From: Thiomicrorhabdus arctica DSM 13458
GTDB taxonomy: Bacteria > Pseudomonadota > Gammaproteobacteria > Thiomicrospirales > Thiomicrospiraceae
Length of the DNA stretch: 64,000 nt
Assembly (NCBI RefSeq): GCF_000381085.1
Contig: NZ_KB905899.1
Span: 1,612,001-1,676,000, forward strand
Reading direction: 5' to 3'
The number at the start of each line of letters is the position of its first letter. Position 1 is the stretch's first letter. Made by a program: the position numbers and the translations under genes. The notes beneath the pieces are model-generated. The model had not been told where the DNA came from and did no database searches. It saw only the letters and a program-made list of their open reading frames with translations. Of the stretch, positions 35,180 through 43,957 are shown piece after piece.

Positions 35180-37591
35180 ATGACGTTAACCTTAAATCTC
35201 CACATTAAATGTTCCGCTAAAATGTATGCACTTGCCTTTATGTTTATGTGCAGTTTAATCATCGCTTCAACACCTGTTCAAGCGGACAGCATATCTGTGG
35301 GCGTTTTGAATGAGCGAGTGGCCGATTCTGATATCCGTTTTTGGACATCCACCGTTAATTATCTCTCCAAACAAATACCCGAACATCAGTTCAATATAAA
35401 ACCAATGGGCTACGAATGTCTTACCAATGCGATTAATAAGAATCAACTTCAATTTCTTATTACCTCACCCGCTCATTTAGTTGCCTTACAATCGAGCGGA
35501 GCACGATCTATTGCCACGCTACAAACTCAATCTCAAGGTCAAACACGAGACACTTTCGGAGCGGTTATGATCTCACTTGAACAAAGAATAGATCTGAATG
35601 ACTTTTCCAATATAAAAGATCAGAGTATTATCGCTCGTACACCGTTTGAATTTGGCGGCTTTCAAATAATTAAAAGAGAACTACTCCTGTCTGGTGTGTC
35701 GATTGAAAACGACTTTTTAGAGCTCAGGTTTACCAATGGATCGCAAGAGAATATTGTTAACTCCATTCTTAATGAAGATGCAGATATTGGAATCATCAGG
35801 TCTGGACTATTAGAAAGAATGATTGAGGAAGGTACATTGCCAGCCCATAAAATCAAAGTCTTTCATAAAAAGAACACAAAAAATTACCCTCTACTACACA
35901 GCAGTTCACTCTACGCAGAATGGCAGTTTATTCGTTTAAATGAAACCGATATTGCGCTCGCAAGACAAGTTTCTATCGCGTTGAAAAACATGCCCAAAGC
36001 GATACTTTCATCCACATCCATGTCGATACAGCAGGAACACTATGAACCTCATTATGGTTGGACACATCCAACCGATTTAGCGACGGTTAGCGGTTTGTTA
36101 AGAGCCTTAAAGCTGCCGCCTTACGAACCTTCTATAAAAATAAGCTTTAATCGTTTAATTGACGAATACGGTTTAGTCATTGTGCTCATCGCTGTTTTAT
36201 TCATCACATTAGCTTTATCGATTCTACGCTTCAGTCATATCAATAAAAAACTTCATCTGTCACAAAAAGAACTCGCCAAACACCGTGATAACCTTGAAGA
36301 AAAAGTTAAAAAACGTACCCAAGAACTTTCACAAGTTAATCAAGCATTAGAAGAGGATATTAAGGCAAGAGAGAGTGTTGAATTCACTTTACGTCGAAGT
36401 CGTTCAGTCTTACAAGGTTTCTACGAAATCTCAATGGCTTCAAACTACAGTCACAGTGACAAACTCGAGCAATTACTCTCACTAGCACGTATTCACTTCC
36501 AAATGAATTCAACGTTTCTCTATAAAGTGGATAACCCTCATAGACAGCTAGATACTCCATCCACATGGATCCTTCAATCGTTTGACGGCGATCCAAGTTA
36601 TGAAAAAGAAGCGGTTCGCTGCATACAGACGAACTTGCTCAACCCCGTTTATGAGCAGATTCAAACCTATGAAAATAACCAGTGCAATAAACGACTGCAC
36701 AGCTTAATGATCAAGGTCGATAATCAACCGCATAGAATGTTGGTGTTTATTGGTGACTTAATCAGTGAATCCAAATTTACCGATGTGGATCAAGAACTGT
36801 TGCAGCTCATGACACAATGGATTGGTTCCGCGATAGAACGACAAGCCATTGAACAAGAGAGCGAAATCTACCGTTCTCAGCTCGGCAAAGTCACGCGCCT
36901 ATTTACCGTTGGGGGGATGGCTTCTGGACTTGCTCATGAAATCAATCAACCCTTAACAGCTGCTGTAAATTACATAAGCGGCTGTTTACGCCGTTTAAAA
37001 GAGGATAAACCCGCGCAGATTGAAGTCGGATTAACTCGCTCCTTAGAAAGTTTAAATCGAGCGACAGACATCATTCGCCATTTAAGAGAGTTCGTACAAA
37101 CAGGCGTACCTCGAACGGAAAAATTTGATTTGGTCACCTCAATCAATCAAGTATTAGACTTGCTTAGCTCTGAAGCCCGCCAAAACCAAACTCTCTTAAA
37201 CCTTCGTACGATACAAACTTCGATAAATGTCACGGGGGATCCCGTTCAAATTGAACAGGTCATATTAAATTTAGTGCGTAATGCCATTGAAGCTTCGGCG
37301 ACAAAAGGCCACGTGAATATCTCTTTAGACGTTCTTGAATCAAAAGTTCAAATTACTGTTCGAGATATCGGTTCCGGAATCCAAGATGAAGAGATGGAAG
37401 CTATTTTCAATGCTTTTCACTCCTCCAAACCTCAAGGCATGGGATTGGGCCTGGCTATCTGTCGCAGTATTGTTGAAGCGCATAGCAGTCATCTAAAAGT
37501 ACAAAACAATGACTTAGGATGTCAGTTTATGTTTAAGTTACCCTTAGCCCAGAATGATTTTAATGAAATGCACGCGCGAGAAATAAGATAA
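35180..37591 (+). CDS. TtrS/ThsS-like sensor histidine kinase with PhnD-type periplasmic domain
   Basis: An 803-residue membrane kinase. It has a signal or anchor (about 15-35), a PhnD-like periplasmic binding domain (about 37-300), a membrane helix (about 325-347), a coiled coil (about 355-400), a GAF-like region (about 405-560), a dimerisation domain with the His in LAHEINQPLTA (about 586), and an ATPase domain with LNLVRNAIEA and GMGLGLAI. This layout is that of TtrS (tetrathionate) and the thiosulfate sensor ThsS. It is divergent from soxB, and a FixJ-type regulator follows two bases after its stop. Ligand inferred, not proven. Confidence 0.82.
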   Translation: MTLTLNLHIKCSAKMYALAFMFMCSLIIASTPVQADSISVGVLNERVADSDIRFWTSTVNYLSKQIPEHQFNIKPMGYECLTNAINKNQLQFLITSPAHLVALQSSGARSIATLQTQSQGQTRDTFGAVMISLEQRIDLNDFSNIKDQSIIARTPFEFGGFQIIKRELLLSGVSIENDFLELRFTNGSQENIVNSILNEDADIGIIRSGLLERMIEEGTLPAHKIKVFHKKNTKNYPLLHSSSLYAEWQFIRLNETDIALARQVSIALKNMPKAILSSTSMSIQQEHYEPHYGWTHPTDLATVSGLLRALKLPPYEPSIKISFNRLIDEYGLVIVLIAVLFITLALSILRFSHINKKLHLSQKELAKHRDNLEEKVKKRTQELSQVNQALEEDIKARESVEFTLRRSRSVLQGFYEISMASNYSHSDKLEQLLSLARIHFQMNSTFLYKVDNPHRQLDTPSTWILQSFDGDPSYEKEAVRCIQTNLLNPVYEQIQTYENNQCNKRLHSLMIKVDNQPHRMLVFIGDLISESKFTDVDQELLQLMTQWIGSAIERQAIEQESEIYRSQLGKVTRLFTVGGMASGLAHEINQPLTAAVNYISGCLRRLKEDKPAQIEVGLTRSLESLNRATDIIRHLREFVQTGVPRTEKFDLVTSINQVLDLLSSEARQNQTLLNLRTIQTSINVTGDPVQIEQVILNLVRNAIEASATKGHVNISLDVLESKVQITVRDIGSGIQDEEMEAIFNAFHSSKPQGMGLGLAICRSIVEAHSSHLKVQNNDLGCQFMFKLPLAQNDFNEMHAREIR

Positions 37592-37593
37592 TT

Positions 37594-38217
37594 ATGGAAA
37601 TTTGTGTCTACGTTGTTGATGACGATCAGCAGGTTCGAGAATCGTTACAGTGGTTACTGGATTCAGTGAACATCACCACGCAGCTTTTTAAAAGTGGACA
37701 GGCTTTTTTAGATACCTTCTCAGCGGGTCTGCCGGGTTGCGTCATATTAGATGTTCGTATGCCTGATATAAATGGGATGGATTTACACCGATTAATTAAG
37801 AAAGTAGACCAACATTTCCCTGTGATTATCGTTACCGGACATGCCGATGTGCCCATGGCCTTAAGAGCAATGAAAGAGGGTGCTTTCGATTTTATTGAAA
37901 AGCCCTATAACGATCAACATTTACTTGAACGCATTCAAGTCGCCATCCAACAACATAGTGCCGCACAAAAAGAGCAAAAAAAACATAAGACACTCACGAC
38001 CTTATTCAGCCAATTATCCAAACGTGAAAAACAAGTTTTAGACGGTGTTTTACAGGGTAAGTCCAATAATTCCATTGCTGAAATGCTTTATATCAGCGTA
38101 AAAACAATTGAAGTTCATCGTGCAAATCTTATGTCGAAGCTGAATGTAAAAACGGTTTCTGAACTTGTTAGGCTAGCGATTGAAGCGGATCACGATCGAA
38201 TCACTCCACCACAATAG
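37594..38217 (+). CDS. TtrR/ThsR-like response regulator (FixJ/NarL type)
   Basis: A 207-residue response regulator, second gene of the sensor operon, two bases after the kinase stop. The N-terminal receiver has acidic residues VVDDDQQ, the phosphorylated Asp in VILDVRMP (about 52), and VTGHADV and EKPYN. The C-terminal LuxR/FixJ helix-turn-helix is at about 140-200 (LSKREKQVLDGVLQGKSNN and so on). It probably activates soxB and/or its own operon from the divergent region; that is inference from position and family. Confidence 0.88.
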   Translation: MEICVYVVDDDQQVRESLQWLLDSVNITTQLFKSGQAFLDTFSAGLPGCVILDVRMPDINGMDLHRLIKKVDQHFPVIIVTGHADVPMALRAMKEGAFDFIEKPYNDQHLLERIQVAIQQHSAAQKEQKKHKTLTTLFSQLSKREKQVLDGVLQGKSNNSIAEMLYISVKTIEVHRANLMSKLNVKTVSELVRLAIEADHDRITPPQ

Positions 38218-38525
38218 ATAGTTGAGCCATGCCAAGGCCATTCTAACGGTTAAATAAAACAACCAGACCTGGTAGTTTATCTAGCTAATCGATTTAAAAA
38301 ACGCCCGTGCCGCTTGGGTAACCTACATTTCACTGAAAATAAGATCGGATTAATATTTAAATTAGGAACTTCACTGGTTATCTAGGACTGGCCGAAGTAA
38401 AATTGGCAGTCTTCATGGTTGCGTAAAATAGTGAAAGTATTAATTTTAAATATCTGACCGTTTCTCGTCTTGTGCCTTATTTAATTCACCCCCCAATTTG
38501 AACACTGGTAGAACCCACAAAACCT
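38218..38525. other. Gap between TtrR-like gene and rep
   Basis: A 308-base gap with no gene. It has a near copy of the palindrome, ACCAGACCTGGT, at 38262-38273 (one mismatch). Otherwise nothing was recognised apart from presumed promoter sequence for rep. Confidence 0.55.
38262..38273. repeat. Near copy of the palindrome (one mismatch)
   Basis: ACCAGACCTGGT, one base from the 12-mer, 44 bases after the TtrR-like stop. Confidence 0.75.
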
Positions 38526-40559
38526 ATGCATAGCTTAAACGAAAGACAGCGCCAAGCCGTATTACACATAGAGACCCCCGCCCTGGTTTTAGCCGGTGCA
38601 GGCTCAGGTAAAACGCGTGTAATCACAGAGAAAATTGCCTATTTAATCCGTAAGTGTGATGTCAAAGCGCACAATATTTACGCACTGACCTTTACCAACA
38701 AATCGGCAAAAGAGATGAAAGAGCGTGTCACTAAGTTATTGAAAGATGAAAACACCAAGGGACTGAATGTCTCGACCTTTCATAACTTAGGACTGAATAT
38801 CATTCGTCAAGAATATAAAGCGTTGGGCTATAAATCAACTTTTTCAATTATGGATGCGACGGACAGTGGGCAAATTCTCAAAGAGTTAATGCTAAAACAA
38901 ACCGTGGATCCCGAAGTCTTAGATGGCGTGCAGTGGGATATTTCCAGCTGGAAGAATGACAGAGTCTCCCCTCAACAAGCTTTAGAGCAGGCCGAAGATG
39001 CGGCCGGCCAAGCACGTGCAATTTTATACGCAGCATACCAGAAACAGTTACGCGCTTATAACTCGGTGGATTTTGATGATTTGATTGGTCTACCCGTTAA
39101 GTTGTTCTCTGAGAACCCAGAAGCGCTCGAACGTTGGCAAAACAAAGTGCGTTATTTGTTAGTCGATGAGTATCAAGACACCAATGCTTCACAATATGCT
39201 TTGGTGAAATATCTGGTGGGGATTCAAGCACGCTTTACTGTGGTAGGTGACGATGACCAATCCATCTACGCTTGGCGTGGCGCTCAGCCGGAAAACTTGG
39301 CGTTATTGCAGACTGATTTCCCCGCGTTAAAATTAATTAAACTGGAGCAGAATTATCGTTCAAGTAACCGTATTTTGCAGTCGGCCAACCAACTCATCTC
39401 GAATAACCCACATCTTTTTGAAAAGAAACTGTGGAGTGAGATGGGCATGGGTGACCCACTGCGGGTAATCGCTTGCGCCAATGAGAACCAAGAGGCCGAA
39501 CGTGTGGTTTCGGAAATTATTGTTCACAAATTTAAGACGCGCTGTAAAAACAGTGATTATGCGATTCTCTATCGCGGGAACCACCAATCACGATTAATTG
39601 AACGCGCGTTACGTGAACAGAATATTCAGTATGTGATTTCCGGTGGAAAGTCCTTTTTTGACCACGCCGAAATCAAAGATGTCATGAGTTATCTGCGTTT
39701 GATTGTCAATCCAGACGATGATGCCGCTTTCCTACGGATCGTGAATACCCCACGTCGTGAAATCGGAGCTTCTACTCTGGAAAAACTGGCCACCTATGCA
39801 ACCGGGCGAGATATCAGCCTATTTGACGCCAGCCAAGAGTTTGGATTAACCACCATTTTATCTGAGAAAGCCCTTAAACGTGTGCAACACTTTGGTCAAC
39901 AGTTGCTCGGTTGGGCACAAAAAGCGGACACAGCCGAAGGCGAAGAAGTTACCTCATTTGTACGTCAATTGATTGAAAATATCGAATATGACAACTGGAT
40001 TCATGAAAATTCCAGTACCCCTAAAGCCGCCGAAAAACGCATCAATAACATCCGCGAACTCACCACATGGATTGAACGTATTATCAATAAAGCCAAAGAA
40101 GAAGATGGTGAAGATAAACGTTTAGAAACCATTGTCACGCACATGATGTTAATGGACATGATGGAACGTAACGAATCTGAAAAAGATCATGACATGGTCA
40201 GTTTAATGACACTGCATGCCTCTAAAGGATTGGAGTTTCCGCATGTGTTTTTGATTGGCATGGAAGAGGAGATGCTACCTCATAAACAGAATATGGAATC
40301 TCCAGGCCTTGAAGAGGAGCGTCGCCTGGCTTATGTCGGTATCACGCGTGCGCAACGTACCATGACGATGACTTACGCCACCAAACGCCGTAAATATGGA
40401 GAAGATATGACTTGTGATCCGAGCCGTTTCCTTGAAGAGTTACCAGCAGAGTGTTTAAAGTGGGAAGGCAAACCGGGGGTTGTTATCAGTAAAGAGGAAC
40501 AAATGGATACAGGTAATGCACATCTTGCCAACTTGAAGTCTTTCCTTAAAAAAGACTAA
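38526..40559 (+). CDS. rep: ATP-dependent DNA helicase Rep
   Basis: Superfamily 1A 3'-5' helicase that helps replication forks past obstacles. The 677 residues match Rep more than UvrD, which is longer. Motifs: Q-motif LNERQRQAV, Walker A LAGAGSGKTRVI, TFTNKSAKEM, Walker B LLVDEYQDTN, GDDDQSIYAWRGA, LEQNYRSS, the LMTLHASKGLEF motif V region, and EERRLAYVGITRA. It is a single gene followed 107 bases later by an alcohol dehydrogenase gene. Confidence 0.93.
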   Translation: MHSLNERQRQAVLHIETPALVLAGAGSGKTRVITEKIAYLIRKCDVKAHNIYALTFTNKSAKEMKERVTKLLKDENTKGLNVSTFHNLGLNIIRQEYKALGYKSTFSIMDATDSGQILKELMLKQTVDPEVLDGVQWDISSWKNDRVSPQQALEQAEDAAGQARAILYAAYQKQLRAYNSVDFDDLIGLPVKLFSENPEALERWQNKVRYLLVDEYQDTNASQYALVKYLVGIQARFTVVGDDDQSIYAWRGAQPENLALLQTDFPALKLIKLEQNYRSSNRILQSANQLISNNPHLFEKKLWSEMGMGDPLRVIACANENQEAERVVSEIIVHKFKTRCKNSDYAILYRGNHQSRLIERALREQNIQYVISGGKSFFDHAEIKDVMSYLRLIVNPDDDAAFLRIVNTPRREIGASTLEKLATYATGRDISLFDASQEFGLTTILSEKALKRVQHFGQQLLGWAQKADTAEGEEVTSFVRQLIENIEYDNWIHENSSTPKAAEKRINNIRELTTWIERIINKAKEEDGEDKRLETIVTHMMLMDMMERNESEKDHDMVSLMTLHASKGLEFPHVFLIGMEEEMLPHKQNMESPGLEEERRLAYVGITRAQRTMTMTYATKRRKYGEDMTCDPSRFLEELPAECLKWEGKPGVVISKEEQMDTGNAHLANLKSFLKKD

Positions 40560-40666
40560 ACTGTTCTTTAAAGCCCTTTGCACCGCCACTGGGCCTTGCA
40601 CTGTTTTAAAGCCGTTAAATCAGCATGAATACCACCGCATCCACCCTTCAGCCTACGGAGTCGTCA

Positions 40667-41884
40667 ATGTCCTCAACCTTATCAGCCGTCATATCACCCT
40701 TTCAATTTGCGCCTATGCCCCATCTTTATTTTGGTTGGGGGATACGCCAACAGTTGCTAGAGGAGTTATCCACACGTTATTCAGGCAAGGTGGTTCTGAT
40801 CACTGGAAAAACCCTCTGTGCACCAGGTCATTTCGGTGAGCTCTTATTGACCCAACTGCAAAGCCACACGATCCAGGTACAGCATTTTGTGGTCTCGGGT
40901 GAGCCCTCACCGTCATTAGTCGACCAAATTGTTAAACAGTGTCCAATCGAAACCCAAGTGGTGATTGGTCTAGGGGGTGGCAGCGTGCTTGATGCCGCAA
41001 AAGCGGTCGCTGGATTGATCCCAAGCCAAACCTCTGTCATGGATTATTTAGAGGGGGTTGGGTTAGGCAAACCGTTTCACGTGAAAACCTGCCCTTTTAT
41101 CGCCATACCGACGACAGCCGGTACCGGCAGTGAAACCACTAAAAATGCCGTGTTATCCAATATAGGTCAGTATAAAAAATCGTTTCGCGATGATGCATTA
41201 CTCGCCAAGCAGGCCTGGTTAGACCCTGAACTATTAGTCAGCTGTTCTAAAGAGGTACTCTATGCAACCGGCATGGATGCTTTTACTCAATTATTGGAAT
41301 CCTACACGACCTTAAAATCCAACCCCATCACCGATGCCTTGGCCTGGCAAGGCATGAAGCTTTTTAAAGATGCTTTTGAGTTGATCGACAGTCCTGATAA
41401 GACCTTGCAACAACAGGGCTATAGCAATCTAATGTTAGCTGCATCATTATCAGGTACAACGCTTGCCAATGCTGGACTCGGCGCAGTTCACGGTTTAGCC
41501 GGGCCAATCGGCGCATTTTTTGAAGCGCCACATGGCCTTGTCTGCGCTAAGTTATTGGCCCCGATTACCCAGTCCAACATTGAAGCACTGCAAGCCGAGA
41601 AAACAACCACCTCACAACAGACCCTAGTAAAATATGTTTTGATAGCCCAACTATTCGATCCAAGCTTAAATGAACAGCAAGCCTTACCAGGCCTGGTCAA
41701 AATTTTAAATCATTTCTCGCAAAAATATACCCCGCAGGGCTTGGCGCAATATGGCTTAACGGAAGATAACCTGGATGTCATTCTGGAGAACTGCCGTAGT
41801 GGCAGTATGCTGGGAAATCCTGTCGTTTTAGAGGATGCAGAACTGCTTAAGGCATTAAAGCTAGCGTTACCTAGTTGTAGATAA
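40667..41884 (+). CDS. Iron-containing alcohol dehydrogenase
   Basis: About 405 residues of the type III (iron-activated) alcohol dehydrogenase family, cytoplasmic, NAD(P)-dependent. Motifs: nucleotide-binding GGGSVLDAAKAVA, PTTAGTGSETTKNAV, the metal region GMDAFTQLLESYT, GLGAVHGLAGPIGAFFEAPHG with the His ligands. The ATG at 40667 is preferred because GGAG lies six bases before it; an upstream ATG at 40625 has no ribosome-binding site. Substrate unclear. It contains one perfect (41686) and one near copy (41209) of the palindrome. Confidence 0.85.
   Translation: MSSTLSAVISPFQFAPMPHLYFGWGIRQQLLEELSTRYSGKVVLITGKTLCAPGHFGELLLTQLQSHTIQVQHFVVSGEPSPSLVDQIVKQCPIETQVVIGLGGGSVLDAAKAVAGLIPSQTSVMDYLEGVGLGKPFHVKTCPFIAIPTTAGTGSETTKNAVLSNIGQYKKSFRDDALLAKQAWLDPELLVSCSKEVLYATGMDAFTQLLESYTTLKSNPITDALAWQGMKLFKDAFELIDSPDKTLQQQGYSNLMLAASLSGTTLANAGLGAVHGLAGPIGAFFEAPHGLVCAKLLAPITQSNIEALQAEKTTTSQQTLVKYVLIAQLFDPSLNEQQALPGLVKILNHFSQKYTPQGLAQYGLTEDNLDVILENCRSGSMLGNPVVLEDAELLKALKLALPSCR
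41686..41697. repeat. ACCAGGCCTGGT palindrome, copy 6 (inside the alcohol dehydrogenase gene)
   Basis: Perfect 12-mer in coding sequence, encoding Pro-Gly-Leu-Val. A nine-base partial copy (AGGCCTGGT) lies about 475 bases upstream in the same gene. Confidence 0.9.
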
Positions 41885-42151
41885 ATAGCTGTTCGGATAG
41901 CCATTCAAAGTGATATCAGCCATACGGCCAAAACAGACAACATCTTTCAGCGAGAATGCATGCCCTCTTATTTTTCTACTATTATTTACGTCAAAAGCAG
42001 TATCATAGTATAAAATAACTCTCAAGAAATGAGGGCTTAAGAATATATGCTTTTGCCTAAGCCGTGACTTCTGGTCGAGGCTCAATAACGAATAACACAC
42101 TTAGATCTTCACTTAGCGACCTAATCACATAACGAACGACAGAGACTTCTT

Positions 42152-42988
42152 ATGAAAAAATTTCAAAAAACCTTAATCACAAGTATCTTAGTGATGGGTT
42201 CAATGGCCTCCTTACCCGTCACAGCAAAAGAAGAAGCGAAGACACAAAGTACAGCCAACTATGCAGCAGAAAGCCTGATCAGCCTCGATGCAAACATTGT
42301 GGATACACTTTATAAGGACTTAGACCAAGATAACGTTCAAGATAAACTTGATCACTGTCCTAATACCTTGATCGGCGTTTCCGTAGATAAGTTTGGTTGT
42401 GAACTGGACACCGATCAAGATGGTGTGTTTGATCGTCTTGACCAATGTCCAGACAGCTTAGCCGGCACTCCAGTCAATGTATTTGGCTGCGAAGGTGATG
42501 CCGATGGTGATTATATATTAGACAGTAAGGATGCCTGCCCTAACACCCCTGAAGGGGCAACGGTTAATGAGCAAGGCTGTGTGCCAAAATCGATTGTCAT
42601 TTCCAATATTGTCTTCAACAGTGCTCAACACGAAATTCGTTCAGATCAGACAGGCATCCTGCTCAAGGATGCGGCCCCTCTAGGTGACTTAAAAACAGGT
42701 GAAGTGATCTTGATCACAGGTCACACTGACGCACAAGGTGACGCAGAAATGAACAAACGGCTCTCCTGGCGCCGTGCGAACAGCGCCAAAAACTTCATTG
42801 TCACTGAATTCGACATCAATCCTGATCGAATCTATATTTCAGGAAAAGGTGAAATGGAACCGGTTGCAGATAATACAACGGTATTAGGGCGTCAAGAAAA
42901 TAGACGTATCCAATTTAAAATCACTCCACAGACAGAATTACCAAAATCAGTCTCTTTAACTTTACCTAAAGAGATGAAATTAAGATAA
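42152..42988 (+). CDS. OmpA-like protein with thrombospondin type 3 repeats
   Basis: A 278-residue exported protein: signal peptide (about 1-25, ending VTAKE); calcium-type D-x-D repeats (about 60-145), seen as DLDQDNVQDKLDHCP, DTDQDGVFDRLDQCP and DADGDYILDSKDACP; and a peptidoglycan-binding OmpA domain (about 150-265) with GHTDAQGD and the NRRIQF end. It precedes lapG-lapD, as an OmpA-like gene does in the Shewanella Bpf cluster, and likely anchors the secretion or adhesin complex to the wall. Confidence 0.85.
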   Translation: MKKFQKTLITSILVMGSMASLPVTAKEEAKTQSTANYAAESLISLDANIVDTLYKDLDQDNVQDKLDHCPNTLIGVSVDKFGCELDTDQDGVFDRLDQCPDSLAGTPVNVFGCEGDADGDYILDSKDACPNTPEGATVNEQGCVPKSIVISNIVFNSAQHEIRSDQTGILLKDAAPLGDLKTGEVILITGHTDAQGDAEMNKRLSWRRANSAKNFIVTEFDINPDRIYISGKGEMEPVADNTTVLGRQENRRIQFKITPQTELPKSVSLTLPKEMKLR

Positions 42989-43064
42989 ATAACCCACAGA
43001 AATTGACGAAAATTCTCTATTGAGTCAAAAGCGTTCAAACCTCCAGAGAGGGGGATGGAACAAT

Positions 43065-43090
43065 AAAACCCACGTTAAGTGGGTTTTTTT
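43065..43090 (+). terminator. Rho-independent terminator after the OmpA-like gene
   Basis: AAAACCCAC (43065-43073), loop GTTAA, GTGGGTTTT (43079-43087) and more T residues. It separates the OmpA-like gene from lapG, so the module has more than one transcript. Confidence 0.88.
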
Positions 43091-43188
43091 ATGCCATTTA
43101 GACTAAAACAGCCTTTAAATCATGGACTATTTACATTAGCCTCACTTTGAGTATTGCCTTTACAATTAACCCCCGATAAACTGTTCGC

Positions 43189-43851
43189 ATGATTTCACGG
43201 TATGGCTTAAATACAGTTAGCATATTTCTGATGACACTTTTTGGTTTAGCCTGGGTGACCGCAGCTGAGACCCCACGTATTGTCTCAGCAAAAGAGATAC
43301 AACAGGCAACAGAAACTTATGGCATGTTGGCAGGAAAGCGTTTAAAGGCATGGCAAACGCTCGTGGATGAAAACATCCACCAACCAGAAGCTATTCAGCT
43401 TAAAAATGTTAATGATTTCTTTAATGAAGTCCGCTATGTCACTGATATCGACCACTGGAATCAAAAAGATTACTGGGCGACTCCCATAGAATTGTTGGCA
43501 ACCGATGGTGGCGATTGTGAAGATTATACGATCGCCAAATACTTTACTCTAAAAGCATTAGGGGTCTCGCAAAAGAAACTGTATTTAACCTACGTTAAAG
43601 CCATCCGTCTGAATCAGGCGCACATGGTACTCACTTATTTCGAAAAACCTAGATCCATCCCATTGGTGTTAGACAATATTAACAAGAAAATTTTTCCGGC
43701 CACTCAACGTAAAGATCTGGTGCCGATCTACAGTTTTAACGGTGATGGTCTCTGGCTTGCCAAAGAGCGTGGTAAAGGAAAACCGGTTTCGGGTGGCACA
43801 AAAAAACTCACCGCCTGGAATAAACTCTTAAAAAGGTTAAAACCTTTATGA
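43189..43851 (+). CDS. lapG: LapG-type periplasmic cysteine protease
   Basis: Transglutaminase-like cysteine protease (BTLCP) that cuts the N-terminus of a LapA-type adhesin, releasing it and dispersing biofilm. The 220 residues have a signal peptide (about 1-25) and the Cys-His-Asp triad: Cys about 110 in GGDCEDYT, His about 145 in QAHMVLTYF, and Asp about 161 in LVLDNI. It is followed 106 bases later by lapD, its c-di-GMP-controlled inhibitor. The gene is complete. Confidence 0.92.
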   Translation: MISRYGLNTVSIFLMTLFGLAWVTAAETPRIVSAKEIQQATETYGMLAGKRLKAWQTLVDENIHQPEAIQLKNVNDFFNEVRYVTDIDHWNQKDYWATPIELLATDGGDCEDYTIAKYFTLKALGVSQKKLYLTYVKAIRLNQAHMVLTYFEKPRSIPLVLDNINKKIFPATQRKDLVPIYSFNGDGLWLAKERGKGKPVSGGTKKLTAWNKLLKRLKPL

Positions 43852-43957
43852 CCTTGCAGGATACAAATCGATATATTGTTAGTTTCACATACGTTAATGT
43901 CAATCAACCGTTACACGGTCAATGGACGAACCTTCCGCTTTCAAAAGGACCTAAAGC

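Noticed and set aside
41867-42100. 77-codon minus-strand frame between alcohol dehydrogenase and the OmpA-like gene
   Set aside because: It overlaps the end of the dehydrogenase gene, has no ribosome-binding site and no known family.
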